A DNA stretch of 64,000 bases from contig OZ242023.1 of the NCBI GenBank assembly GCA_965204915.1, positions 620,001-684,000 of the forward strand, read 5' to 3'. The notes below the pieces were generated by a model. The model was not told where the DNA came from, searched no databases, and was given only the letters and a program-made list of their open reading frames with translations. The position numbers were made by a program, and so were the translations under genes. Below, piece by piece: positions 24,817-31,918 of this stretch. Position 1 is the stretch's first letter. The number at the start of each line of letters is the position of its first letter. The stretch is from HK1 sp965204915 (lineage in GTDB: Bacteria > Pseudomonadota > Gammaproteobacteria > HK1).

Positions 24817-25572
24817 ATGAGGATCCTGGTCAGCAATGACGACGGCTACCTCGCTCCCGGGCTGCGATGCCTCGCCGATGCTCTGGCTTCCCTCGGGGAG
24901 GTCATCGTCGTCGCGCCGGACCGCGACCGGAGTGGAGCGAGCAATTCGCTGACCCTGAGAGCGCCCATCCGCCCTCGCACCGCCGAGAACGGATTCATCT
25001 ACGTCGATGGGACACCGACCGACTGCGTCCACCTGGCGGTCACCGGCCTGCTGGACCCGGAGCCCGACGTCGTCGTATCGGGTATCAACGCGGGCGCCAA
25101 TCTTGGTGAAGACGTGATCTACTCGGGAACCGTGGCGGCGGCGATGGAAGGACGCCTGCTGGGGCTCACGGCCATCGCAGTCTCCCTTGCCTCCGGGCGC
25201 TGCCGCTACTTCGAGACCGCGGCCGGGGTGGCGGTCCGCCTCGTTCGGCGGCTGGTCGAGCATCCGCTCGACTCGAACGTGATACTCAACGTGAACGTCC
25301 CGGACGTCCCGGCAGGTGCGCTGCGCGGATTCCGCGCCACCAGGCTCGGGCATCGGCACCGGGCGGAGCCGGTCATTCGAATGAGCGATCCGCGCGGGGA
25401 ATCCATTTACTGGGTGGGGCCTTCGGGAGCCGAGCAGGACGCCGGCCCGGGAACCGACTTCGAGGCGTTGCGAGCCGGCTTCGTATCCGTGACCCCTCTG
25501 CACGTCGATCTCACGCGACATCAGACGTTGAGCCCGGCCGAGTACTGGCTTTCGGAGATCGAGTTGCCGTGA
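24817..25572 (+). CDS. surE: SurE, 5'/3'-nucleotidase
   Basis: 251 residues. SurE dephosphorylates nucleoside monophosphates and is linked to stationary-phase survival. Metal-binding residues are visible: D8/D9 (RILVSNDDGY), the Ser of DRSGASNSLTL (about 39) and Asn in SGINAGANLGEDVIYSGT. The start ATG 24817 fits the family (M-RILVSNDDG); a GTG one codon earlier is possible. Its stop overlaps the pcm GTG (GTGA), giving the conserved surE-pcm-nlpD operon. Confidence 0.96.
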   Translation: MRILVSNDDGYLAPGLRCLADALASLGEVIVVAPDRDRSGASNSLTLRAPIRPRTAENGFIYVDGTPTDCVHLAVTGLLDPEPDVVVSGINAGANLGEDVIYSGTVAAAMEGRLLGLTAIAVSLASGRCRYFETAAGVAVRLVRRLVEHPLDSNVILNVNVPDVPAGALRGFRATRLGHRHRAEPVIRMSDPRGESIYWVGPSGAEQDAGPGTDFEALRAGFVSVTPLHVDLTRHQTLSPAEYWLSEIELP

Positions 25573-26228
25573 TCGATCGGTTCGAAGGGTCCGGCATGAC
25601 GTCGATGCGCACGCGCGAACGCCTCGTGTCCCGTTTGCGCGATGAAGGGATCACGGACGAAAACGTGCTCGACGCCATTCGCAGCGTGCCGCGCCACATC
25701 TTCGTCGACGAGGCACTCGCGAGTCGCGCCTACGAAGACGTTGCGCTTCCAATCGGCATGGGGCAGACGATCTCGCAGCCGTTCATCGTGGCGCTGATGA
25801 CGCAGGCCACCATCGCCGCCCCGACGCCGTCGAACGTACTGGAGATCGGAACCGGATGCGGATATCAGACCGCAGTGCTCGCCTCCCTCGTCACCCGCGT
25901 GTACACCGTCGAACGGATCGGCTTGCTGCTCACGCGGGCGCGGACGCGGTTGCGTGAGCTGAAAATGAGCAACGTCTGGTACAAGCACGATGACGGCAAC
26001 GTCGGTTGGGCCGAGTGCGGGCCGTTCGATGCGGTGCTCGTCACCGCGGCCCCCACCCGCCTCCCGGAGAAGCTCGTGGACCAGCTCGTGGTGGGCGGCC
26101 GGATCGTGATCCCCATAGGGGATTCCCGCCGGCAGTGGCTGAAGGTGTTCACACGCACCGGATCCGGAGTGGAAGAAGACACGATTGCCGGCGTGAGCTT
26201 CGTCCCGATGCTCAGGGGCAGGGAGTGA
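25569..26228 (+). CDS. pcm: Protein-L-isoaspartate O-methyltransferase
   Basis: 219 residues. It methylates L-isoaspartyl residues in damaged proteins with SAM as donor. Family motifs: VPRHIFVDEALASRAYEDVA, GMGQTISQPFIVALM, SAM motif I VLEIGTGCGYQTAVLA and the late VVGGRIVIPIG. The GTG at 25569 overlaps the surE stop; ATGs at 25596 and 25605 are alternatives, since the first ten residues are not conserved. The stop overlaps the start of nlpD. Confidence 0.95.
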   Translation: MIDRFEGSGMTSMRTRERLVSRLRDEGITDENVLDAIRSVPRHIFVDEALASRAYEDVALPIGMGQTISQPFIVALMTQATIAAPTPSNVLEIGTGCGYQTAVLASLVTRVYTVERIGLLLTRARTRLRELKMSNVWYKHDDGNVGWAECGPFDAVLVTAAPTRLPEKLVDQLVVGGRIVIPIGDSRRQWLKVFTRTGSGVEEDTIAGVSFVPMLRGRE

Positions 26229-27211
26229 CGCGCGTCTTCAGGCTCTGGTGGGGGATGCGTGCCGCGGCCGGAGGATTCCCGCGGGGAGCCGCCGCGTGTC
26301 TGCTTGCGGGGCTCCTCTCCGGGTGCGGTGCCGGGGCCATCGCGCCGGTGCACTCACCGGCCGAGCCGACGATACCGGGCAGGGCGCGTGAATATCTTGT
26401 GGGCAGGGAGGATACGGTCTACTCGATCGCCTGGCGTTTCGGTGTCGACTACCGCGTACTCGCCGGGGTCAACTCGATCCGCGAGCCCTTCACGATCGTT
26501 CCGGGCCAGCGTCTCCTCGTTCCCGAGCCGGGCGACGTCCTGCCACCGGATCCGGAGCCCAGTCCGGCGCCGGCCGCTCCGGCCGTGCAGGCTCCGGGTA
26601 CGAGCCCGGCGCCGGCTGCGCAAGGCGATGTCTCGGTCCAGGGAATCGGCGCGCCCTCCGCACCCGTGATCACCCCGCTGCCGCCTTCGCCGCCGGAGCC
26701 GATGCCTGCAACGCCACCGCAGCCTGCAACGCCACCGCAGCCTGCAACGCCACCGCCGGGCGAAGCTGCCGCAGAGGCTGCGCCGACGCCACCCCCGAGA
26801 CCGCCGTCGAAGCCCGCCGCGCAGCCACCGCTTGCTGCCAGGACGGTGGCGGACGTGAGCTGGACGCGGCCGGCGCAGGGCAAGACGATCGGAAGCTTCG
26901 GACGCGGCGGCAACAAGGGGCTGGACATCGCAGGCAGGTTCGAGCAACCCGTCCGTGCCGCGGCGCGCGGGCAGGTCGTTTATGCGGGCAGCGGGCTCGT
27001 CGGCTACGGGAAGCTCGTCATCGTCAAGCACAACGCCCGGCTGCTGAGCGCCTATGCCCACAACGAGAGGCTTCACGTCGGAGAGGGCGAGACGGTGGCC
27101 GGCGGCCAGCACATCGCCGACATGGGGCGCTCGGGCAAGGGGCGCGTCATGCTCCACTTCGAGATACGGCGTGACGGAAAGCCCGTCGATCCCGTCCGGT
27201 TCCTGCCTTGA
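26225..27211 (+). CDS. nlpD: NlpD-type lipoprotein: LysM plus degenerate LytM (M23) domain
   Basis: 328 residues. A lipoprotein signal (LLAGLLSGC) is followed by a LysM domain (about 58-100, EYLVGREDTVYSIAWRFG). A Pro/Ala-rich linker contains an 18-bp repeat (PATPPQ) around 26703-26757. The C-terminal M23 domain begins near residue 220. The first metal ligand is lost (NKGLDI instead of H-x-G-x-D) while HFEIRR remains, as in NlpD, which activates amidase AmiC rather than cutting murein itself. The start is GTG 26225, overlapping the pcm stop; ATG 26255 is an alternative. rpoS does not follow. Confidence 0.92.
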   Translation: MTRVFRLWWGMRAAAGGFPRGAAACLLAGLLSGCGAGAIAPVHSPAEPTIPGRAREYLVGREDTVYSIAWRFGVDYRVLAGVNSIREPFTIVPGQRLLVPEPGDVLPPDPEPSPAPAAPAVQAPGTSPAPAAQGDVSVQGIGAPSAPVITPLPPSPPEPMPATPPQPATPPQPATPPPGEAAAEAAPTPPPRPPSKPAAQPPLAARTVADVSWTRPAQGKTIGSFGRGGNKGLDIAGRFEQPVRAAARGQVVYAGSGLVGYGKLVIVKHNARLLSAYAHNERLHVGEGETVAGGQHIADMGRSGKGRVMLHFEIRRDGKPVDPVRFLP

Positions 27212-27601
27212 TCAACGATCCTCCTGCTCGACGGGCAGCAGCAACGCCACGACCTTCCGCCCTTCCGCGTCCAGAATGTTGTACGTGCGGCATGCCGCCG
27301 GGGTCGACATGATCTCGACCCCGATACCGTCCCGCATCAACGGAGCGACAAGTCCGGGTGGCGGGAACACGTGACGTGCGCCCGTGCCGATGATGACGAC
27401 TTCCGGAGCCTGTTTCCGAAGCCGCTGAATCGTGGCGGCGCTCAGATCGTCGGGTCCGCGCTCCTCGAAATCCGTTTCAAGCGTTTCCCGGGCGAGCAGC
27501 ACCGTTCCGGTGAACACGGTCTCGTCCACCGTTACGAATCCGATGCCGTACGCGGTGATCCAGTGCCCGCCCGCGGCCTTGCGGTTCGAATGGAGCTTCA
27601 C
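27212..27601 (-). CDS. Mth938-like (DUF498/Xcc1710) domain protein
   Basis: 129 residues, a compact single-domain protein of the Mth938-like family related to mitochondrial NDUFAF3. Motifs: YGIGFVTVDETVFTGTVLL near the N-terminus, VVIIGTGARHVFPPP in the middle and IGVEIMSTPAACRTYNIL towards the end. The biochemical role in bacteria is unknown. The GTG at 27599-27601 is preceded by GGGGGAGGGG; the frame stays open to an ATG at 27742 but the added 47 residues are Arg/Pro-rich and unlike the family. It converges on nlpD with no gap. Confidence 0.88.
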   Translation of the reverse strand: MKLHSNRKAAGGHWITAYGIGFVTVDETVFTGTVLLARETLETDFEERGPDDLSAATIQRLRKQAPEVVIIGTGARHVFPPPGLVAPLMRDGIGVEIMSTPAACRTYNILDAEGRKVVALLLPVEQEDR

Positions 27602-27875
27602 GTCGACCCCTCCCCCGAGCGCTCGGGCATGGCGCCGCCGGCTCGGGAGGGTGGAGGTACGGATCGACGGAGCACCATCACCGTATACTTCACCGGGACG
27701 GTCCCGGTTCGGTGGCCGGGGCACTCGATACCATGCGTTCATCCGTTGATCGAGGAAGGGATCGAGAGGGTACGAGACAGGGAGCGCACGAGTGAAGCCC
27801 CCGCGACCTGGCGCATCGTCGCGGGCGCGTATCCGTGGGTTGTGCAGAAGCCAGCCATCCGGAGGAGGTTACGGT

Positions 27876-28535
27876 ATGCGAGTCGTTCTCCTTGGCGGAC
27901 CGGGCGCCGGAAAGGGTACCCAGGCCGCGTTCATCACCGGACGGTACGGTATACCTCAGATATCGACCGGTGACATGCTTCGTGCGGCGATACGCTCCGG
28001 CAGTGAGCTCGGGGCCGGGGCAAGGGTCCTGATGGATGCGGGGCGCCTCGTTCCCGACGAGATCATCGTCGGCCTGGTGGAGGAACGCATCGCGGCCGAC
28101 GACTGTGCGAACGGATTCCTGTTCGACGGTTTCCCTCGCACGATTCCGCAAGCAGAGGTGATGCGTGCGCGAGGGATACGCATCGACGCGGTGGTCGAGA
28201 TCATCGTTCCCGACGAGAACATCATCGAACGCATGAGCGGTCGTCGAGTGCATCCGGGCTCGGGAAGAACGTATCACGTGCGGTTCAATCCGCCGGTGAC
28301 GGAAGGGCTCGACGACGTGACCGGAGAGCCGCTGGTGCAACGGGACGACGATCGGGAGTCCACGGTACGGCGCCGGCTCGAGATCCATCACGAGCAGACC
28401 GCCTCGATCATCGAGTATTACCGGCGGTGGGAGAAGGACGATCCGGGCTCGGCGCCCCGGGTGTCACGCATCGACGGTCTCGGCACGCTCGACGAGATCC
28501 GTGAACGGGTGTTCGCGACGCTCGACTCGGGGTGA
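27876..28535 (+). CDS. adk: Adenylate kinase
   Basis: 219 residues. It interconverts ATP + AMP and 2 ADP. The P-loop GGPGAGKGTQ (7-16), the AMP-binding ISTGDMLRAAI and LFDGFPRTIPQA, and a long-form LID (HPGSGRTYHVRFNPP ... TGEPLVQRDDD) are present. The LID lacks the zinc cysteines, as in other Gram-negative enzymes. The ATG at 27876 has an excellent SD (GGAGGAGG, 27861-27868); an in-frame ATG 28 codons upstream is ignored. A TATACT at 27684-27689 may belong to its promoter. Confidence 0.97.
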   Translation: MRVVLLGGPGAGKGTQAAFITGRYGIPQISTGDMLRAAIRSGSELGAGARVLMDAGRLVPDEIIVGLVEERIAADDCANGFLFDGFPRTIPQAEVMRARGIRIDAVVEIIVPDENIIERMSGRRVHPGSGRTYHVRFNPPVTEGLDDVTGEPLVQRDDDRESTVRRRLEIHHEQTASIIEYYRRWEKDDPGSAPRVSRIDGLGTLDEIRERVFATLDSG

Positions 28536-28574
28536 CGGGCTCCCGGGGACACGTCGAAGCGGCTTCCGTCATGT

Positions 28575-28590
28575 CCGGCCTTCGGGCCGG
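28575..28590 (+). terminator. UUCG-tetraloop hairpin downstream of adk
   Basis: CCGGCC-TTCG-GGCCGG, a 6-bp GC stem closed by the very stable TTCG tetraloop, 40 bp after the adk stop. It lacks a T run, so it may stabilise the mRNA end rather than terminate by itself. Confidence 0.45.
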
Positions 28591-28630
28591 CGCCCCGGAT
28601 GCGCGCCATCCGCCCCGGATGCGCGCCATC
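28591..28630. repeat. Two exact tandem copies of a 20-bp unit
   Basis: CGCCCCGGATGCGCGCCATC at 28591-28610 and 28611-28630, starting directly at the end of the tetraloop hairpin and upstream of rppH. Confidence 0.95.
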
Positions 28631-28717
28631 CGCCCGAGCGCGCCGCGAATTGCCAGCGCCGGATGATGATGGAACACTTGCCATCCGTCCCCTGCGGAGT
28701 GGTCTCCGGGATACGCG

Positions 28718-29206
28718 ATGATCGACGAAGACGGATTTCGGCCCAACGTCGGGATCATCATTCATAACGATACGGGCCGTGTGCTCTGGGCACGCCGCAT
28801 CGGCCAGGATGCGTGGCAGTTCCCGCAAGGGGGCATCAAGGCGCACGAGGCGCCGGTCGATGCCCTGTATCGCGAGCTGGAGGAAGAGCTCGGGCTGTCC
28901 CCGGCCCACGTCGAGTTCATCGGCCAGACGCGCGACTGGCTTCGCTACCGCCTCCCCCGGCGATACATCCGGCACCGGCCCGGCACCGTCTGCATCGGGC
29001 AGAAGCAACGATGGTTTCTGCTACGCCTGCTCGGTGACGATGACAACGTACAGGTCGACGCGAGCGAGCAGCCGGAGTTCGATCACTGGAAATGGGTCAA
29101 CTACTGGCATCCGGCGCGCGAAGTCGTGTTCTTCAAGCGCAACGTCTACCGCCGCGCGATGAAGGAGCTCGCCCCTCTCCTCTACCGCCGGCTTGCCCGA
29201 CGCTGA
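28718..29206 (+). CDS. rppH: RppH, RNA 5'-pyrophosphohydrolase
   Basis: 162 residues, standard for gammaproteobacterial RppH. It removes pyrophosphate from triphosphorylated mRNA 5' ends, starting RNase E decay. The Nudix box spans residues 38-60, with the key REL-EE-LG residues in ALYRELEEELGL. Start MIDEDGFRPNVGIII and the RYRLPRRYIR segment are family-specific. The ATG at 28718 follows the duplicated 20-bp repeat. Confidence 0.95.
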   Translation: MIDEDGFRPNVGIIIHNDTGRVLWARRIGQDAWQFPQGGIKAHEAPVDALYRELEEELGLSPAHVEFIGQTRDWLRYRLPRRYIRHRPGTVCIGQKQRWFLLRLLGDDDNVQVDASEQPEFDHWKWVNYWHPAREVVFFKRNVYRRAMKELAPLLYRRLARR

Positions 29207-29266
29207 TGAGCGATTCGGTGCCCTTTCACGAAAATCCTTCCAATTCAGCCAGATACGCGCGTCGTA

Positions 29267-29625
29267 TGGTGGAGGCGGCGGGAATCGAACCCGCGTCCGC
29301 AAGCACTCTGCCTTCGGCTCTACATGCATAGCCGCGTCTTTTCGTTTGACCGTACCGCCACCCGACGGGCAGGGCTGCGAGACGGCGAGCCTCCAGGGAT
29401 CTGACGACTATCGAGTGAGGCGCTCGAAGCCGCGGGCTTGTGTAGGTCGACCCCCGGGATCCGCACGCACAAGCACATGACGGTCGGAGGCTGGCTGCTG
29501 CTTAAGCGGCCAGAGCGTAGTTGTCGTCGTTGGCAACTAATGTGTTGCAGCCGGATTTACGAGGAAGCTGCATCCTCGGCATGCACCTCGGGCTTCATCA
29601 CCCACGTCGAAGCCATGTCGCCCCC
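29267..29625 (-). ncRNA. ssrA: tmRNA (transfer-messenger RNA)
   Basis: 359 nt including encoded CCA. The ends form a tRNA-like acceptor: 5' GGGGGCG pairs with CGCCTCC near the 3' end, followed by A and CCA; the 3' arm has the T loop GGTTCGATTCC. The 5' part reads GACATGGCTTCGACG, the conserved tmRNA D-loop region. The tag frame at 29502-29534 (minus strand) encodes ANDDNYALAA then TAA, starting with the GCC resume codon. It rescues stalled ribosomes and marks proteins for ClpXP and Lon, both encoded in this window. Confidence 0.97.
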
Positions 29626-29641
29626 ATGTTGTGGTCCGCCG

Positions 29642-29647
29642 AGTGTA
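29642..29647 (-). promoter_or_regulatory. Candidate -10 element of ssrA
   Basis: TACACT on the minus strand, 17 bases before the mature 5' end, which would give a pre-tmRNA with a leader of about ten bases. A weak -35 (TGGCAA) is 17 bp upstream. The rest of the 328-bp gap to the LysR gene shows no gene. Confidence 0.45.
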
Positions 29648-29953
29648 ACGCCCGATTCGCGGTATTGCCACCGTCCGTCACGGCCGGGCAATCGCTTTCG
29701 GATTTCGCGGTTTTCTCGATTCCTCGAACGATTCGCACTCCGGTCGATTTCGAGGACCGGAGAGCTCGGATGCGGGAGATTTACGTTATCTTTCAGGATA
29801 TCGAGGACCCCAGGGGCAGTAACGCGACGCGCCATGACCTTCACGAGACGCCGATGACAGCCCTTCCGTCAACCCTGTCGGGAGGAGAGGGGTGCGACGC
29901 GCCGAACCCCGGCGCTACGCCGCCTGCCACCGGCCACACACCATGATCGCACC

Positions 29954-30850
29954 ATGATCGACCGGCGGCTCCAGGTATTTCACGCCGTGGCGGAGCTCAA
30001 GAGCTTCACCCGCGCCGGCCAGCGGCTGCATATGACGCAGCCGGCGGTGACCTCCCATATCCGCCAGCTCGAGGAGCACTTCAACACCCGGCTCTTCGAC
30101 CGCGAGCACAACCGGATCGAGCTGACCGCGGCAGGACGGCGGGTGGAGGAACATGCCCGGCGCATCCTCACGCTGTACGCCGAGATGGACGGCTCGCTCC
30201 GGGAGTTGACCCACGACATGACCGGGACGTTGATGCTCGGCGCGAGCATGACCATCGCGGAATACGATCTGCCGCGGCTGCTCGTGCGCTTCAAGCAGCG
30301 GTATCCGGAGGTGAACGTCCGTCTGCTGGTGTCGAACACCGACGGCATCGTGCAGATGGTGGTCGAGAACCGCATCGATCTCGGACTGGTGGAAGGACCG
30401 GTGCACAACCGCAGCCTCGCGGTGCGGCGTTACGACGTCGACAAGCTCGTCGTCGCACTCCCCCCCAGGCACCCGCTCGCGGGCGAGCCGTGCATCCGGC
30501 TCGCGGCCCTGCGCGGCGTTCCGTTGATCCTGCGCGAGGAAGGATCGGGAACCCGCGAGGTGTTTCTCGATCATGCGCGAACGGCCGGCTTCGCGCTCGA
30601 CGACTTCGACGTGGTCATGGAGCTCGGAAGCCCGGAGGCGATCAAGGGCGCGGTGGAAGCCGGCCTCGGCATGACCGTCATCTCCATCGCGACCCTGCGC
30701 AAGGAGATCGCGCTGGGCACCCTGCGGACGGTGGATCTGGAGCCGCCGATCGAGCGCCCGTTCTCGTTCGTGCACCAGAAGCAGAAGTTCCGGGTCCCCG
30801 CGGTCGAGGAGTTGCTGCGCTTCGCCACCCGCGGCGAATCGGCGGCCTGA
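29954..30850 (+). CDS. LysR-family transcriptional regulator (CysL/CysB-like)
   Basis: 298 residues. An N-terminal winged helix (FHAVAELKSFTRAGQRLHMT, then QPAVTSHIRQLEEHFNTRLF) and a C-terminal periplasmic-binding-like effector domain (TLMLGASMTIAEYDLPRLL ... EEGSGTREVFLDHA). The EEGSGTRE pocket resembles regulators of sulfur or anion metabolism, but the effector is not known. A preceding near-copy of the start context (CACCATGATCG, 29941) could confuse start choice. It precedes an EamA transporter and glcB on the same strand and may control them. Confidence 0.9.
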   Translation: MIDRRLQVFHAVAELKSFTRAGQRLHMTQPAVTSHIRQLEEHFNTRLFDREHNRIELTAAGRRVEEHARRILTLYAEMDGSLRELTHDMTGTLMLGASMTIAEYDLPRLLVRFKQRYPEVNVRLLVSNTDGIVQMVVENRIDLGLVEGPVHNRSLAVRRYDVDKLVVALPPRHPLAGEPCIRLAALRGVPLILREEGSGTREVFLDHARTAGFALDDFDVVMELGSPEAIKGAVEAGLGMTVISIATLRKEIALGTLRTVDLEPPIERPFSFVHQKQKFRVPAVEELLRFATRGESAA

Positions 30851-30908
30851 CGCCGCGCGGTGGGCACGGCGGGCGGCAAGGCACGGCATCGACCGCATAT
30901 CGCTCCCC

Positions 30909-31907
30909 TTGATCCGGCCGCGAATACTCGAACCCGGCGACACGCGCGGCATGGCGCTGGCGCTGCTCTCGGCGGTCGGCCTCGGTCTCGCGGTCGCGGT
31001 GGCGCGCTATGCCTACGAAGGCGGCACCAACGGGCTGACGATCGCCTCGGCGCGGTCATTCGCGCTGGTCGCGGTGTTGTTCGTCTATTGCCGGGCGACG
31101 GGGCGCTCGCTCCGCCTGCACCCCGCCGACCGTCGGCGCTGTGCGGGGCTCGGGTTGCTGATGGGGATCGGGTTCTATGGAAACGTCGGGGCGGTGGAGT
31201 ACATCTCCATCGGGCTCACCGCGTTGCTCTTCTTCACCTTTCCGCCGCTCATCGGCCTGATCCAGGCGATGCTGGACCGGGCGTGGCCCGCCCCTGCGAG
31301 GGGCGTGGCGCTGGCGATGGGGTTCGCCGGACTCGCGACCATGCTCGGCGCCTCGCTCGGGGCGTCCGATCCGCGCGGGGTGGCGCTGGTGCTCGGTGCG
31401 GCGGTCGCGGTCGCTCTGAACTCGGTGGGGATCGTGCGCTGGGTGGGGCACGTCAACCCCCTGGTGGCGATGTTCCACATGGCGGTGGCCGCGACGGTCG
31501 CGCTGCCGGCGCTGGCGCTGGCCACCGGCAGCGTGCAGCTCCCCGTCTCCGGGATCGGATGGGCGGGCATGTTCGGGGTCATCGCATTGCAGTGCGCATC
31601 GCTGCCGCTCTATTTCGTCGCCATCTCGCGGATCGGGGCGTTGAAGGGCGCGATGCTGTCGAACGTCCAACCGGTGACCAGCATCGTTGCGGCGCGGGCG
31701 CTCTTCGGTGAGCTGCTCGGCGCCGCGCAGCTCGCCGGCGGAGCGATGGTGCTCGCGGGAATCATGCTCATGCAGTGGCACGACGCGCGATCGAGGTCCG
31801 GCCGGAGGTTCGTCGAGCCTCTACACGCCCGCCCGGGGCGACTATCATCCGATACCCCGCGCGGCAACCGCGGAGGGCGGGTGGAAGACGGGGACGCAGA
31901 GAGGTGA
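30909..31907 (+). CDS. EamA-family (DMT) transporter
   Basis: 332 residues with about ten hydrophobic segments arranged as two EamA halves (residues ~15-140 and ~150-285), e.g. LLSAVGLGLAVAVARYAYEG and LNSVGIVRWVGHVNP. Drug/metabolite-transporter proteins export amino acids or other small metabolites; the substrate is not predictable. The C-terminal ~45 residues are hydrophilic and Arg-rich. Start TTG 30909 is uncertain; ATG 30951 is equally possible. Its stop is 11 bases before glcB. Confidence 0.85.
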   Translation: MIRPRILEPGDTRGMALALLSAVGLGLAVAVARYAYEGGTNGLTIASARSFALVAVLFVYCRATGRSLRLHPADRRRCAGLGLLMGIGFYGNVGAVEYISIGLTALLFFTFPPLIGLIQAMLDRAWPAPARGVALAMGFAGLATMLGASLGASDPRGVALVLGAAVAVALNSVGIVRWVGHVNPLVAMFHMAVAATVALPALALATGSVQLPVSGIGWAGMFGVIALQCASLPLYFVAISRIGALKGAMLSNVQPVTSIVAARALFGELLGAAQLAGGAMVLAGIMLMQWHDARSRSGRRFVEPLHARPGRLSSDTPRGNRGGRVEDGDAER

Positions 31908-31918
31908 GAGAGAAGACG

